From: Pseudomonas monsensis
Lineage (GTDB): Bacteria > Pseudomonadota > Gammaproteobacteria > Pseudomonadales > Pseudomonadaceae
NCBI RefSeq assembly: GCF_014268495.2
Contig: NZ_CP077087.1
Location: 4,219,501 to 4,283,500, forward strand
Direction: 5' to 3'
DNA length: 64,000 nucleotides
The notes under the pieces were generated by a model, which saw only the letters and a program-made list of their open reading frames with translations, searched no databases and had not been told where the DNA came from. Of this stretch, positions 43,296 through 52,431 are shown piece after piece (within the stretch, counting starts at the first letter, position 1; every line of letters begins with the position of its first letter). A program made the translations under genes and the position numbers.

Positions 43296-44459
43296 ATGAG
43301 CTACCCATCCCTGAACTTCGCCCTCGGTGAAACCATCGACATGCTGCGCGATCAGGTTCAGTCCTTCGTCGCCGATCAGATCGCTCCACGTGCTGCGCAG
43401 ATCGACCGCGACAACCTGTTCCCCGCCGACATGTGGCGCAAATTCGGCGATATGGGCCTGCTCGGCATCACCGTGCCGGAAGAGTACGGTGGCGCAGGTC
43501 TGGGCTACCTGGCGCACGTGGTGGCGATGGAAGAAATCAGCCGCGGGTCGGCCTCGGTGGCACTGTCCTACGGCGCGCACTCCAACCTCTGCGTCAACCA
43601 GATCAATCGCAATGGCAACCACGAACAGAAAAGCAAATACCTGCCGAAGCTGATCAGCGGCGAACACGTCGGCGCCCTCGCGATGAGCGAGCCGAACGCA
43701 GGGTCCGACGTGGTTTCGATGAAACTGCGTGCCGACAAACGCGGCGACCACTTCGTCCTCAACGGCAGCAAGACCTGGATCACCAACGGCCCTGACGCCA
43801 ATACCTACGTGATCTACGCCAAGACCGACCTGGAAAAAGGCCCGCACGGCATCACCGCGTTCATCGTCGAGCGCGACTGGAAAGGCTTCAGCCGCAGCAA
43901 CAAGTTCGACAAGCTCGGCATGCGCGGCTCCAACACCTGCGAGCTGTTTTTCGATGACGTTGAAGTACCGGAAGAGAACATCCTCGGCGTGCTCAACGGC
44001 GGTGTGAAAGTGCTGATGAGCGGCCTCGATTACGAACGCGTGGTGCTGTCCGGCGGCCCGACCGGGATCATGCAGTCGTGCATGGACCTGATCGTGCCGT
44101 ACATCCACGACCGCAAACAGTTCGGCCAGAGCATTGGCGAGTTCCAGTTGATCCAGGGCAAAGTCGCCGACATGTACACCCAACTCAACGCCAGCCGCGC
44201 CTACCTGTATGCGGTGGCCCAGGCTTGCGAGCGCGGCGAGACCACCCGCAAGGATGCCGCCGGGGTGATCCTCTACACCGCCGAGCGCGCCACGCAAATG
44301 GCCCTCGACGCGATCCAGATTCTCGGCGGTAACGGCTACATCAACGAATTCCCGGCGGGCCGTTTGCTGCGTGACGCCAAGCTGTACGAAATCGGTGCTG
44401 GCACCAGTGAGATCCGCCGCATGCTGATCGGCCGCGAGCTGTTCAACGAAACGAAATGA
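43296..44459 (+). CDS. liuA: isovaleryl-CoA dehydrogenase
   Basis: Oxidises isovaleryl-CoA to 3-methylcrotonyl-CoA with FAD. 387 residues, normal length. The catalytic Glu lies in the helix-G segment LDYERVVLSGGPTG, the position specific to isovaleryl-CoA dehydrogenases. It also shows AMSEPNAGSDVVSM, LNGSKTWITNGPDAN and QILGGNGYINEFPAGR. First gene of liuABCD behind two LiuR operators. Confidence 0.95.
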   Translation: MSYPSLNFALGETIDMLRDQVQSFVADQIAPRAAQIDRDNLFPADMWRKFGDMGLLGITVPEEYGGAGLGYLAHVVAMEEISRGSASVALSYGAHSNLCVNQINRNGNHEQKSKYLPKLISGEHVGALAMSEPNAGSDVVSMKLRADKRGDHFVLNGSKTWITNGPDANTYVIYAKTDLEKGPHGITAFIVERDWKGFSRSNKFDKLGMRGSNTCELFFDDVEVPEENILGVLNGGVKVLMSGLDYERVVLSGGPTGIMQSCMDLIVPYIHDRKQFGQSIGEFQLIQGKVADMYTQLNASRAYLYAVAQACERGETTRKDAAGVILYTAERATQMALDAIQILGGNGYINEFPAGRLLRDAKLYEIGAGTSEIRRMLIGRELFNETK

Positions 44460-44460
44460 A

Positions 44461-44560
44461 TTTCGTCAGCGGCAAGCTGCGAGCCTCAAGCGACAAGAGA
44501 CATGCGCTCTTGACTCAACTTGCAGCTTGTAGCTTGAAACTTCAAGCTGCTACGGAGTAG
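44461..44560. repeat. imperfect inverted repeat between liuA and liuB (GCAAGCTGC type)
   Basis: GGCAAGCTGCGAGCCTCAAG on the left can pair with CTTGCAGCTTGTAGCTTG and CTTCAAGCTGC on the right. This kind of AGCTTGCAGC element is common between Pseudomonas genes. It ends at the liuB start region. Confidence 0.6.
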
Positions 44561-44563
44561 CCC

Positions 44564-46168
44564 ATGATTCTGCACACTCAGCTCAATCCCCGTTCAGCGG
44601 AGTTCGCTGCCAACAGCGCGGCGATGCTTGAACAGGTCGACGCCCTGCACACCCTGCTCGCCCAAGTGGCGCAGGGTGGCGGCGCAAAAGCCCAGGAACG
44701 CCACACCTCGCGGGGTAAATTGCTGCCGCGCGAGCGGATCAACCGTTTGCTCGACCCCGGTTCGCCTTTTCTCGAAATCAGCCAGCTCGCCGCGCACGCC
44801 GTGTATGGCGAAGACGTACCGGCGGCCGGCGTGATCGCCGGGATCGGCCGGGTCGAAGGCGTCGAATGCATGATCGTCGCCAACGACGCGACGGTGAAAG
44901 GCGGTTCGTACTACCCGCTGACCGTAAAAAAACACCTGCGCGCGCAGACCATCGCTCAGCAAAATCGCCTGCCGTGCATCTATCTGGTGGACTCGGGCGG
45001 CGCCAACCTGCCGCGTCAGGACGAAGTGTTTCCGGATCGCGAACACTTCGGCCGGATCTTCTTCAACCAGGCCAACATGAGCGCGATGGGCATTCCGCAG
45101 ATTGCCGTGGTCATGGGCTCGTGCACTGCCGGTGGCGCGTATGTGCCGGCGATGGCCGACGAAGCGATCATGGTGCGCAATCAGGCGACGATTTTTCTCG
45201 CCGGCCCGCCACTGGTGAAAGCGGCGACCGGTGAAGTGGTCAGCGCTGAAGACCTCGGCGGTGCCGATGTGCACTGCAAGGTTTCCGGGGTGGCCGACCA
45301 TTACGCCGAGAGCGACGAACACGCCCTCGCCCTCGCCCGCCGCAGCGTGGCCAACCTCAATTGGCGCAAGCTGGGCGAGGTGCAACAACGCACCCCGATT
45401 GCGCCGCTTTACGCCAGCGACGAGTTGTATGGCGTGGTCTCGGCCGACGCCAAGCAGCCGTTCGACGTGCGTGAAGTGATCGCGCGGCTGGTCGATGGCT
45501 CGGTGTTCGATGAATTCAAGGCGCTGTTCGGTACCACGCTGGTCTGCGGTTTTGCGCACCTGCACGGTTACCCGATAGCGATCCTCGCCAACAACGGCAT
45601 CCTCTTCGCCGAAGCCGCGCAAAAAGGCGCGCACTTCATCGAACTGGCTTGCCAGCGCGGCATTCCGCTGCTGTTCCTGCAAAACATCACCGGGTTCATG
45701 GTCGGCCAGAAATACGAGGCCGGCGGCATTGCCAAGCACGGTGCAAAACTGGTGACGGCGGTGGCTTGCGCCAAGGTGCCGAAGTTCACCGTGATCATCG
45801 GCGGCAGCTTCGGCGCCGGCAACTACGGCATGTGCGGGCGGGCTTACGATCCGCGTTTCCTGTGGATGTGGCCGAATGCACGCATCGGCGTGATGGGTGC
45901 CGAGCAGGCTGCCGGCGTGCTGGTGCAGGTCAAGCGTGAACAAGCCGAACGCAGCGGTCAGGGCTTCAGCGCCGAGCAGGAAGCCGAGATCAAGCAACCG
46001 ATCCTCGACCAGTACGAAGAGCAGGGTCACCCCTATTACTCCAGCGCACGGCTGTGGGACGACGGCGTCATCGACCCGGCGCAGACCCGCGATGTGCTGG
46101 CCCTGGCCTTGTCCGCGTCGCTGAACGCGCCTATCGAACCGAGCCGCTTCGGCGTGTTCCGGATGTGA
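44564..46168 (+). CDS. liuB: methylcrotonyl-CoA carboxylase, carboxyltransferase (beta) subunit
   Basis: 534 residues. Carboxyltransferase of the crotonase-like acyl-CoA carboxylase family: N-terminal RERINRLLDPGSPFLE, oxyanion-hole segments GSCTAGGAYVPAM and GGSFGAGNYGMCGRAYDP. With the biotin-carrying alpha subunit (liuD) it carboxylates 3-methylcrotonyl-CoA. 14 bp before liuC. Confidence 0.95.
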   Translation: MILHTQLNPRSAEFAANSAAMLEQVDALHTLLAQVAQGGGAKAQERHTSRGKLLPRERINRLLDPGSPFLEISQLAAHAVYGEDVPAAGVIAGIGRVEGVECMIVANDATVKGGSYYPLTVKKHLRAQTIAQQNRLPCIYLVDSGGANLPRQDEVFPDREHFGRIFFNQANMSAMGIPQIAVVMGSCTAGGAYVPAMADEAIMVRNQATIFLAGPPLVKAATGEVVSAEDLGGADVHCKVSGVADHYAESDEHALALARRSVANLNWRKLGEVQQRTPIAPLYASDELYGVVSADAKQPFDVREVIARLVDGSVFDEFKALFGTTLVCGFAHLHGYPIAILANNGILFAEAAQKGAHFIELACQRGIPLLFLQNITGFMVGQKYEAGGIAKHGAKLVTAVACAKVPKFTVIIGGSFGAGNYGMCGRAYDPRFLWMWPNARIGVMGAEQAAGVLVQVKREQAERSGQGFSAEQEAEIKQPILDQYEEQGHPYYSSARLWDDGVIDPAQTRDVLALALSASLNAPIEPSRFGVFRM

Positions 46169-46181
46169 TCGGGAGAATCTC

Positions 46182-46991
46182 ATGAGCGATTTCAACACCC
46201 TGGAACTGCAGCGCGACCCAAGAGGCTTCGCCACCCTGTGGCTCAACCGCGCCGAAAAGAACAACGCCTTCAATGCCGAGATGATCCGTGAGCTGATCCT
46301 GGCGCTGGACAAGGTCGCCAGCGATGCCAGCCTGCGCTTTCTGTTGGTACGCGGGCGTGGCAAACATTTCAGTGCCGGTGCCGATCTGGCGTGGATGCAG
46401 CAGTCGGCTGAACTCGATTACCACACCAACCTCGACGACGCCCGGGAACTGGCAGAGTTGATGTACAACCTGGCCAAACTGAAGATCCCCACCGTGGCCG
46501 TGGTGCAAGGTGCGGCATTCGGCGGCGCGCTGGGCCTGATCAGTTGCTGCGACATGGCAATTGGCACCGATGACGCGCAATTCTGCCTGTCGGAAGTGCG
46601 CATCGGTCTGGCGCCGGCAGTGATCAGTCCGTTCGTGGTGCAGGCCATCGGCGAACGTGCTGCGCGTCGATACGCGTTGACCGCCGAGCGTTTTGGCGGG
46701 CAGCGGGCACGCGAAATCGGCTTGCTGTCCGAGAGCTACCCGGCTGCCGAGCTTGATCAGGCCGTCGAGCAATGGATCGACAACCTGCTGCTCAACAGCC
46801 CCGCCGCGATGCGCGCCAGCAAGGATTTGCTGCGTGAGGTCGGCAACGGCGCGCTGACTCCGGCGCTGCGGCGCTACACCGAAAACGCCATCGCCCGGAT
46901 CCGCGTCAGCCCGGAAGGCCAGGAGGGCTTGCGCGCCTTTCTGCAAAAACGTCCGCCGAGCTGGCAAGCCATCACCAAGGAGTCGCGTTGA
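46182..46991 (+). CDS. liuC: methylglutaconyl-CoA hydratase (crotonase family)
   Basis: 269 residues. Hydrates 3-methylglutaconyl-CoA to HMG-CoA. Crotonase signatures: HFSAGADLAWMQ, AAFGGALGLISCCDMA and SEVRIGLAPAVISPFV (catalytic Glu region). The stop overlaps the liuD ATG in TGATG. Confidence 0.92.
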   Translation: MSDFNTLELQRDPRGFATLWLNRAEKNNAFNAEMIRELILALDKVASDASLRFLLVRGRGKHFSAGADLAWMQQSAELDYHTNLDDARELAELMYNLAKLKIPTVAVVQGAAFGGALGLISCCDMAIGTDDAQFCLSEVRIGLAPAVISPFVVQAIGERAARRYALTAERFGGQRAREIGLLSESYPAAELDQAVEQWIDNLLLNSPAAMRASKDLLREVGNGALTPALRRYTENAIARIRVSPEGQEGLRAFLQKRPPSWQAITKESR

Positions 46992-48940
46992 TGAACGCAC
47001 CTGTTATCACTACCCTGCTGGTGGCCAACCGCGGCGAAATCGCTTGCCGGGTCATGCGTACCGCCAAGGCGCTGGGCCTGACCACCGTGGCGGTGCACAG
47101 CGCCACCGACCGTGAGGCGCGGCACAGCCGCGAAGCCGATATCCGGGTCGATCTGGGTGGCAGCAAAGCTGCCGAGAGCTATCTGCAGATCGACAAACTG
47201 ATCGCCGCGGCCAAGGCCAGCGGCGCCCAGGCGATTCATCCGGGTTATGGCTTTCTCTCGGAGAACGCCGGGTTCGCTCGCGCCATCGAAGCGGCCGGGC
47301 TGATTTTCCTCGGCCCGCCCGCCGCGGCCATTGACGCCATGGGCAGCAAGTCTGCCGCCAAGGCCTTGATGGAAACCGCCGGCGTGCCGCTGGTGCCCGG
47401 CTATCACGGCGAGGCGCAGGATCTGGACACCTTCCGCGAGGCCTGCGAGCGCATCGGTTATCCGGTGTTGCTCAAAGCCACCGCGGGCGGCGGCGGCAAA
47501 GGCATGAAAGTAGTCGAGGACGTCAGCCAGTTGGCCGAAGCCCTCGCCTCGGCCCAGCGTGAGGCGCAGTCATCGTTCGGCGATTCGCGGATGCTGGTGG
47601 AGAAATACCTGCTCAAGCCGCGTCACGTGGAAATCCAGGTGTTTGCCGATCAGCATGGCCATTGCCTGTATCTCAACGAGCGCGATTGCTCGATTCAGCG
47701 TCGGCATCAGAAAGTCGTCGAAGAAGCGCCGGCACCGGGGCTGTCGCCGCAACTGCGCCGCGCCATGGGTGAAGCGGCAGTGCGTTCGGCCCAGGCGATT
47801 GGCTATGTCGGCGCCGGCACGGTGGAGTTCCTGCTGGATGCGCGCGGCGAATTCTTCTTTATGGAGATGAATACGCGGCTGCAGGTCGAGCACCCGGTGA
47901 CGGAAGCCATCACCGGTCTGGACCTGGTGGCCTGGCAGATTCGCGTGGCCCGTGGTGAAGCGTTACCGATGACTCAGGATCAAGTGCCGCTCAATGGCCA
48001 CGCGATTGAAGTCCGGTTGTATGCCGAGGATCCGGCAAATGATTTTCTGCCGGCGACCGGGCGTCTGGCGCTGTATCGCGAGTCGGCGCAAGGGCCGGGG
48101 CGGCGGGTGGACAGCGGCGTTGAGGAAGGGGACGAGATTTCACCGTTCTATGACCCGATGCTCGGCAAATTGATTGCCTGGGGCGAGGACCGTGAACAGG
48201 CGCGTCTGCGGTTGTTGAGCATGCTCGATGAGTTCGCGATTGGCGGACTGAAGACCAACATCAACTTTTTGCGGCGGATCATTGCGCACCCGGCGTTTGC
48301 CGCAGCGGAACTGGATACCGGGTTTATTCCGCGTTACCAGGAGCAACTGCTGCCTGCTCCACAACCCTTGAGCGATGAGTTCTGGGCCGCCGCCGGGCAG
48401 GCGTTTGCGCAGAGTCTGCCGGCGATTGCACGGTCGGATGATCCCGCGTCGCCGTGGTCGCTCAACAGCGGCTTGCGAGCAGGTCTGCCTCGGGAACTGA
48501 CCCTGCATTTGACTTGCGAGAGTCAGGATCGCGCGCGGACGCTGGGGGCTGTTGGCAACGCTACGCTGTCAGGTGAAACGCTGATCATCGAGCACGACGG
48601 CGTACGCCGGACATTGCGGGCGATTCGCCAGGGCGATGCGCTGTACCTGCAATGGGAAGGCGAGTTGCGTCGCATTGAGGCTTACGATCCGATCAGCGCC
48701 GTGGAAGCCAGCCACAGTCATCAGGGCGGCCTGACGGCACCGATGAACGGCAGCATCGTGCGGGTGCTGGTTGAGGCCGGGCAATCTGTCGAGGCCGGCG
48801 CACAACTGGTGGTGCTGGAAGCCATGAAAATGGAGCACAGCATTCGTGCGCCGCACGCCGGGGTGATCAAAGCGCTGTATTGCCAGGAAGGCGAGATGGT
48901 TGGCGAAGGCAGCGCTTTGGTTGAACTGGAAGAAGTCTGA
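46991..48940 (+). CDS. liuD: methylcrotonyl-CoA carboxylase, biotin carboxylase (alpha) subunit
   Basis: 649 residues from the ATG at 46991. Biotin carboxylase domain (about 1-450): LVANRGEIACRVMRTA, the ATP-grasp Gly-rich loop ATAGGGGKGMKVV, NTRLQVEHPVTE. A C-terminal biotinyl domain has the modified Lys in VLEAMKMEHSIRAP near residue 615. Works with LiuB. Last gene of liuABCD. Confidence 0.95.
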   Translation: MNAPVITTLLVANRGEIACRVMRTAKALGLTTVAVHSATDREARHSREADIRVDLGGSKAAESYLQIDKLIAAAKASGAQAIHPGYGFLSENAGFARAIEAAGLIFLGPPAAAIDAMGSKSAAKALMETAGVPLVPGYHGEAQDLDTFREACERIGYPVLLKATAGGGGKGMKVVEDVSQLAEALASAQREAQSSFGDSRMLVEKYLLKPRHVEIQVFADQHGHCLYLNERDCSIQRRHQKVVEEAPAPGLSPQLRRAMGEAAVRSAQAIGYVGAGTVEFLLDARGEFFFMEMNTRLQVEHPVTEAITGLDLVAWQIRVARGEALPMTQDQVPLNGHAIEVRLYAEDPANDFLPATGRLALYRESAQGPGRRVDSGVEEGDEISPFYDPMLGKLIAWGEDREQARLRLLSMLDEFAIGGLKTNINFLRRIIAHPAFAAAELDTGFIPRYQEQLLPAPQPLSDEFWAAAGQAFAQSLPAIARSDDPASPWSLNSGLRAGLPRELTLHLTCESQDRARTLGAVGNATLSGETLIIEHDGVRRTLRAIRQGDALYLQWEGELRRIEAYDPISAVEASHSHQGGLTAPMNGSIVRVLVEAGQSVEAGAQLVVLEAMKMEHSIRAPHAGVIKALYCQEGEMVGEGSALVELEEV

Positions 48941-48979
48941 GTGAGCGATCGATCCTGCGCCGAGCGAGGATCGATCTGA

Positions 48980-49636
48980 CTAGTAACGTGCCGTTGCCTG
49001 CACCACAACACCGATGATGCGACACTCGTCGGTCAACAAGGCTTTCGGCCAGGTCGGATTGAGCGGCACCAGGTAACGCTGGCCGCCCTCTTCGTCGAGT
49101 TTGCGAAAGATCGCTTCAGCGCTGTCCGCCCACTGGGCGATGACCAGTTTGCCGGGCACTGCCTCCACCTCCGGATCGACCAGAATCAGCATGCCCTCGG
49201 CGATGCTGGGGCCGCTGGGCGCGGTCATCGAATCCCCCGCCACCGTCAACCAGAATGCCGCACCACGGGCGTGGTAATCCGTCAGTTCGAAACGCTGCTT
49301 GTCCGATGCGGCATAAGCTGATTCCCCGCTTTCGCGCACCTCACAGGGCATGTGCCAGTCACTGACCGGGTAGCGGAAGTAGGGGTTGTACTTCTGCGCC
49401 AGCGGCATTTCGTCATCCGGGGTCAGCGGCGGCTCGCGAATCACCAGCACCACTTCCAGGAAGTCCATGCCCAGTGCCTGCAACACACGGTTCATTTCCG
49501 TGATCCCAGGTTCGCGACGTTTGTTCAGCCAATGGCCGATCCCGCCCTGGGACATGCCGACGCGCTCTCCGAGCTCTGTTTGAGTGATTTTGAGTTCACT
49601 CATCTTGGCCTTGACCAACTCAATCCATTTATCCAT
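48980..49636 (-). CDS. XRE/S24-family repressor (LexA/CI-like)
   Basis: 218 residues from the ATG at 49636 (MDKWIELVKAKMSEL) with AAGGTG upstream. N-terminal helix-turn-helix (ITQTELGERVGMSQGGIGHWLNK) and C-terminal S24 peptidase fold with Ser136 in AGDSM and Lys179 in IFRKL. At the distance where an Ala-Gly or Cys-Gly cleavage site is expected I see Ser103-Gly104 instead, so self-cleavage is uncertain. No phage or tailocin genes lie near it. Divergent from a small DUF gene, with 130 bp of AT-rich sequence between that may hold its operator. Confidence 0.85.
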   Translation of the reverse strand: MDKWIELVKAKMSELKITQTELGERVGMSQGGIGHWLNKRREPGITEMNRVLQALGMDFLEVVLVIREPPLTPDDEMPLAQKYNPYFRYPVSDWHMPCEVRESGESAYAASDKQRFELTDYHARGAAFWLTVAGDSMTAPSGPSIAEGMLILVDPEVEAVPGKLVIAQWADSAEAIFRKLDEEGGQRYLVPLNPTWPKALLTDECRIIGVVVQATARY

Positions 49637-49766
49637 GTGCGGCACCTTACGCGGACGCCTTCGGCTAGCAAAACACATATTGTAGTATTTAAATTCTGGT
49701 CACAACTACGCATCGTACTATTCTGCAAGCACGGATTTTCAATCAAACAAGGAGTGGCCCATCATC

Positions 49767-50105
49767 ATGAATATCAGCAGCAAAGACTTGCCCGATCTGC
49801 AAATGGACACCATGTTCACCTCGCCTCAAGGCAATGCCGCGGCGCAGCGCGCCCTGGATTACTACTTGAAACCAGCTGTGTCAGAACCCGAGTCGGGCGA
49901 GCGTTTTTTCAATGTCAGGCACCATCTCAGTGGCGAAGAAGCACTGGTGCACGCCTCGGATCTGTTGCGTTGCGCCGCCGCCACTGCGTTCAAGGCCGCA
50001 GAGAACCTGCAGGGCGCGAGTCGCGACCTGGCGTTTTCAGTGGTGCACATGGTGGATATGGCGCGGGCAATGGTCGACCATTCGCTCGATGGCGATGAGG
50101 TCTGA
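49767..50105 (+). CDS. small conserved Pseudomonas protein, DUF3077/DUF6124-like
   Basis: 112 residues, no signal peptide or membrane segment, mostly helical. The pattern AAQRALDYYLKP ... EALVHASDLLRCAAATAFKAAENLQG ... MVDMARAMVDHSL resembles small Pseudomonas proteins of the DUF3077/DUF6124 kind, named from memory. Function unknown. The gene is divergent from the S24 repressor and may be its target. Confidence 0.65.
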   Translation: MNISSKDLPDLQMDTMFTSPQGNAAAQRALDYYLKPAVSEPESGERFFNVRHHLSGEEALVHASDLLRCAAATAFKAAENLQGASRDLAFSVVHMVDMARAMVDHSLDGDEV

Positions 50106-50161
50106 ACAACCTTGAGTGGAACGGACGGAAAAGAATTTTCCAATCGCGCAGATAAAAACAT

Positions 50162-50190
50162 TTGACTTGCAAATGATAATGATTATTATT
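50162..50190 (+). promoter_or_regulatory. Fur-regulated promoter of prrF
   Basis: AAATGATAATGATTATTATT at 50171-50190 fits the Fur box GATAATGATAATCATTATC closely. TTGACT (50162-50167) and TATTAT (50184-50189), 16 bp apart, are the -35 and -10 elements, so Fur binding would block RNA polymerase directly. Confidence 0.88.
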
Positions 50191-50196
50191 GCAAGC

Positions 50197-50308
50197 AACT
50201 GGTCGCGAGATCAGTCGATGGGCCAGAGACCTTAGGTCGGTCTTCTGGACTATCTCCTCATCAGGCTAATCACGGTTTTTGACCCGGCTTTTTGCCGGGT
50301 CTTTTTTT
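50197..50308 (+). ncRNA. prrF: PrrF iron-responsive small RNA
   Basis: The transcript is expected to start AACTGGTCGCGAGATCAG, a sequence I recognise from PrrF1/PrrF2, and to contain CTATCTCCTCATCAGGCTAA, also conserved. Length is about 112 nt, ending in a terminator. PrrF is made in iron starvation and, with Hfq, represses mRNAs of iron-containing proteins. The Fur-box promoter upstream fits. Pseudomonas normally has two copies; only one is in this window. Confidence 0.9.
50281..50308 (+). terminator. rho-independent terminator of prrF
   Basis: GACCCGGC-TTTTT-GCCGGGTC followed by seven T residues. Confidence 0.92.
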
Positions 50309-50586
50309 ACCCGTTTTTCGGGCTTATGGCTTCAGGCTAATGAAGTCTTTGAGTGCTGCAAATTCGATGGCGCGGATAATATCAAAAGAATATCGGTTGG
50401 CAAGCGAAGCCCGGCCACATTGGGGCGAACTTCAGATAATTAGCACTTGAGAATCAACTACACAGTCTCTAAGCTGCATTCGCGTCATGGAAGACGCCCC
50501 CCGCTACAGCCCTGCAAATCCCCTCGGTCTCACTTCAAGCTTGCGTGTAAAGTAACAGCCATAAAAATCATATTCAGGAAACGATT
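50309..50586. other. intergenic gap before the M14 carboxypeptidase; no gene recognised
   Basis: I see no coding frame or RNA signature here. A weak promoter candidate, TTGAGA (50447-50452) and TAAGCT (50470-50475) with a 17-bp spacer, could serve the carboxypeptidase gene. Confidence 0.4.
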
Positions 50587-51738
50587 ATGACCGTGGCCAA
50601 ATCTTCGTTCGATATCAGTGCCAATTTCGACAGCGGCAACATTCAAGTCATCGACATCTCCAATCCGCTCAATCCGGTCCTGGCCATCCGCCCGGACACT
50701 CGCAGCCCGCACTTCCAGTGGTTTCACTTCAAGGCCAGCGGCCTGCATGTTCATCAAGAACACTGGTTTCGCCTGGTCAACGCCAGCCAGTCCTCTTACA
50801 ACAAGGCGTGGACCGGCTATCAGGCCGTCGCGTCCTACGACCACGTCAACTGGTTCCGCATTCCTACCAGTTTTGAAGGTGACAGCCTGCGCTTTTGCCT
50901 CGAAGCCGAGCAGACGCACGCCTGGTTCGCCTACTTCGAACCCTACAGCCGCGGTCGCCATGACTGGCTGATCGCTCAAGCGCAGACCAAGGCTGGCACC
51001 GAACTGCTGGCCACCGGCAAAAGCGTCGAGGGCCGCGACATTCAGTTGCTGCGCAAGGGCAGCGGCGCCGAAGGCCAGCGCAAGGTCTGGATCATCGCGC
51101 AACAACACCCCGGCGAACACATGGGCGAATGGTTCATGGAAGGCGTGATCGAGCGCCTGGAGCGCCACGACGACCCGGTGTTGAACACGCTGCTGGCCAG
51201 CGCCGACCTGTATCTGGTGCCGAACATGAACCCGGACGGTGCCTTCCACGGTCACTTGCGCACCAACGCCATGGGCCAGGATTTGAACCGCGCCTGGCAG
51301 AACGCGAGTCAGGAACTCAGCCCCGAGGTACTTTTCGTACAACAGCAGATGGAAAAGTACGGCGTCGACATGTTCCTCGACGTACACGGCGACGAAGAAA
51401 TCCCCCATGTGTTCACCGCTGGTAGCGAAGGCAATCCGGGATACACGTCACGGATAGAGAAGCTTGAAGAGCATTTCCGCACGCACCTCAAGCGCACCAC
51501 CAAAGATTTCCAGACCAAATACGGCTATACCCGCGACGAACCGGGCCAGGCCAATATGACCCTGGCCTGCAACGCCGTTGGTCAGAAATACGATTGCCTG
51601 TCGCAGACCCTGGAAATGCCATTCAAGGACCACGACGATGCGCCGAACCCGCTGACCGGCTGGTCGGGCAAACGCTCGAAACAACTGGGTAAAGACGTGT
51701 TGACCACCCTCGCCGACATGGTCGATATCTTGCGCTGA
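50587..51738 (+). CDS. M14 zinc carboxypeptidase, cytosolic carboxypeptidase-like
   Basis: 383 residues. N-terminal beta domain of about 130 residues typical of the CCP/Nna1 subfamily, then the M14 domain: zinc ligands in QHPGEHMGEWFMEG and LDVHGDEEIP, substrate region NPDGAFHGHLRTNAMGQDLNRAW, and the catalytic Glu in QTLEMPFKD. No signal peptide, so cytoplasmic. Removes C-terminal residues from an unknown protein or peptide substrate. Single gene ending at a strong hairpin. Confidence 0.88.
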   Translation: MTVAKSSFDISANFDSGNIQVIDISNPLNPVLAIRPDTRSPHFQWFHFKASGLHVHQEHWFRLVNASQSSYNKAWTGYQAVASYDHVNWFRIPTSFEGDSLRFCLEAEQTHAWFAYFEPYSRGRHDWLIAQAQTKAGTELLATGKSVEGRDIQLLRKGSGAEGQRKVWIIAQQHPGEHMGEWFMEGVIERLERHDDPVLNTLLASADLYLVPNMNPDGAFHGHLRTNAMGQDLNRAWQNASQELSPEVLFVQQQMEKYGVDMFLDVHGDEEIPHVFTAGSEGNPGYTSRIEKLEEHFRTHLKRTTKDFQTKYGYTRDEPGQANMTLACNAVGQKYDCLSQTLEMPFKDHDDAPNPLTGWSGKRSKQLGKDVLTTLADMVDILR

Positions 51739-51751
51739 CCCCCTCCCCGCG

Positions 51752-51790
51752 TGCCCTGAAGATCGCAGCGCGTCTGCGATCTTCAGGGCA
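51752..51790. terminator. hairpin terminator after the M14 gene
   Basis: TGCCCTGAAGATCGCAG and its perfect complement form a 17-bp stem around a 5-base loop (CGCGT). There is no T run, so it may work as a REP-like mRNA end rather than a classic terminator. Confidence 0.65.
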
Positions 51791-51885
51791 GTTCCCGGGT
51801 AACGTGTACAACGCACAACCGCTGTGGGATACGGGTGGCTGCCCCTGCAAAGTGGCGCATCGACACAATGCGCCACTCAGGAAAA

Positions 51886-52431
51886 TCAGCCGCGATCGCG
51901 TCCGCGCAACATGCTGTCGAGCACCTCGTCGCGGCGCACCCAGCCATGAAACAGCGCAGCCGCCAGGTGCAACAGCACTGTCAGGAACAACAGGTACGCC
52001 AGATACCCGTGGGCCTTGCGCAATAACGCAAACAGCTGCGCATCGGCCGGCACGATCGACGGCAGTTGCATTGTGGTGCTGAGCATTACCGGTTCGCCCG
52101 ATGCACTGATCATCGCCCAGCCGAGCAACGGCAACACCAGCATCAAGGCATAGAGCAGCACGTGCGATGCCTTCGCCGCCATCACTTGCCAACCCGGCAG
52201 GTCCGCCGGCAATGGCGGCTGTCGAGTGGAAATGCGCACCAGCAAGCGCACAATCACCAGCGCCAGAATCGCTATGCCCAACGGTTTGTGCAGATGAATC
52301 AGCCATTCATGCCGCTCGGAAACCGAAGTCACCATACCGGCACCGATAAACAGCATCGCGATGATCATCAGCGCCATCAACCAGTGCAGCAGCCGCGCCA
52401 ACAAAGCGAAATGTGTCGGTTGAGTGCTCAT
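51886..52431 (-). CDS. cytochrome b561 family protein
   Basis: 181 residues with four hydrophobic helices and His residues placed for two b hemes (LARLLHWLMALMI, EWLIHLHKPLGI, SHVLLYALML, YLLFLTVLLHLAAALFH). Likely passes electrons across the cytoplasmic membrane, here to the periplasmic peroxidase encoded just upstream, whose stop it overlaps by 4 bp. Confidence 0.9.
   Translation of the reverse strand: MSTQPTHFALLARLLHWLMALMIIAMLFIGAGMVTSVSERHEWLIHLHKPLGIAILALVIVRLLVRISTRQPPLPADLPGWQVMAAKASHVLLYALMLVLPLLGWAMISASGEPVMLSTTMQLPSIVPADAQLFALLRKAHGYLAYLLFLTVLLHLAAALFHGWVRRDEVLDSMLRGRDRG

Noticed and set aside
48980..50105. Prophage remnant around the S24 repressor
   Set aside because: No integrase, structural, lysis or att-like sequences are present; flanks are liuD and the PrrF sRNA.
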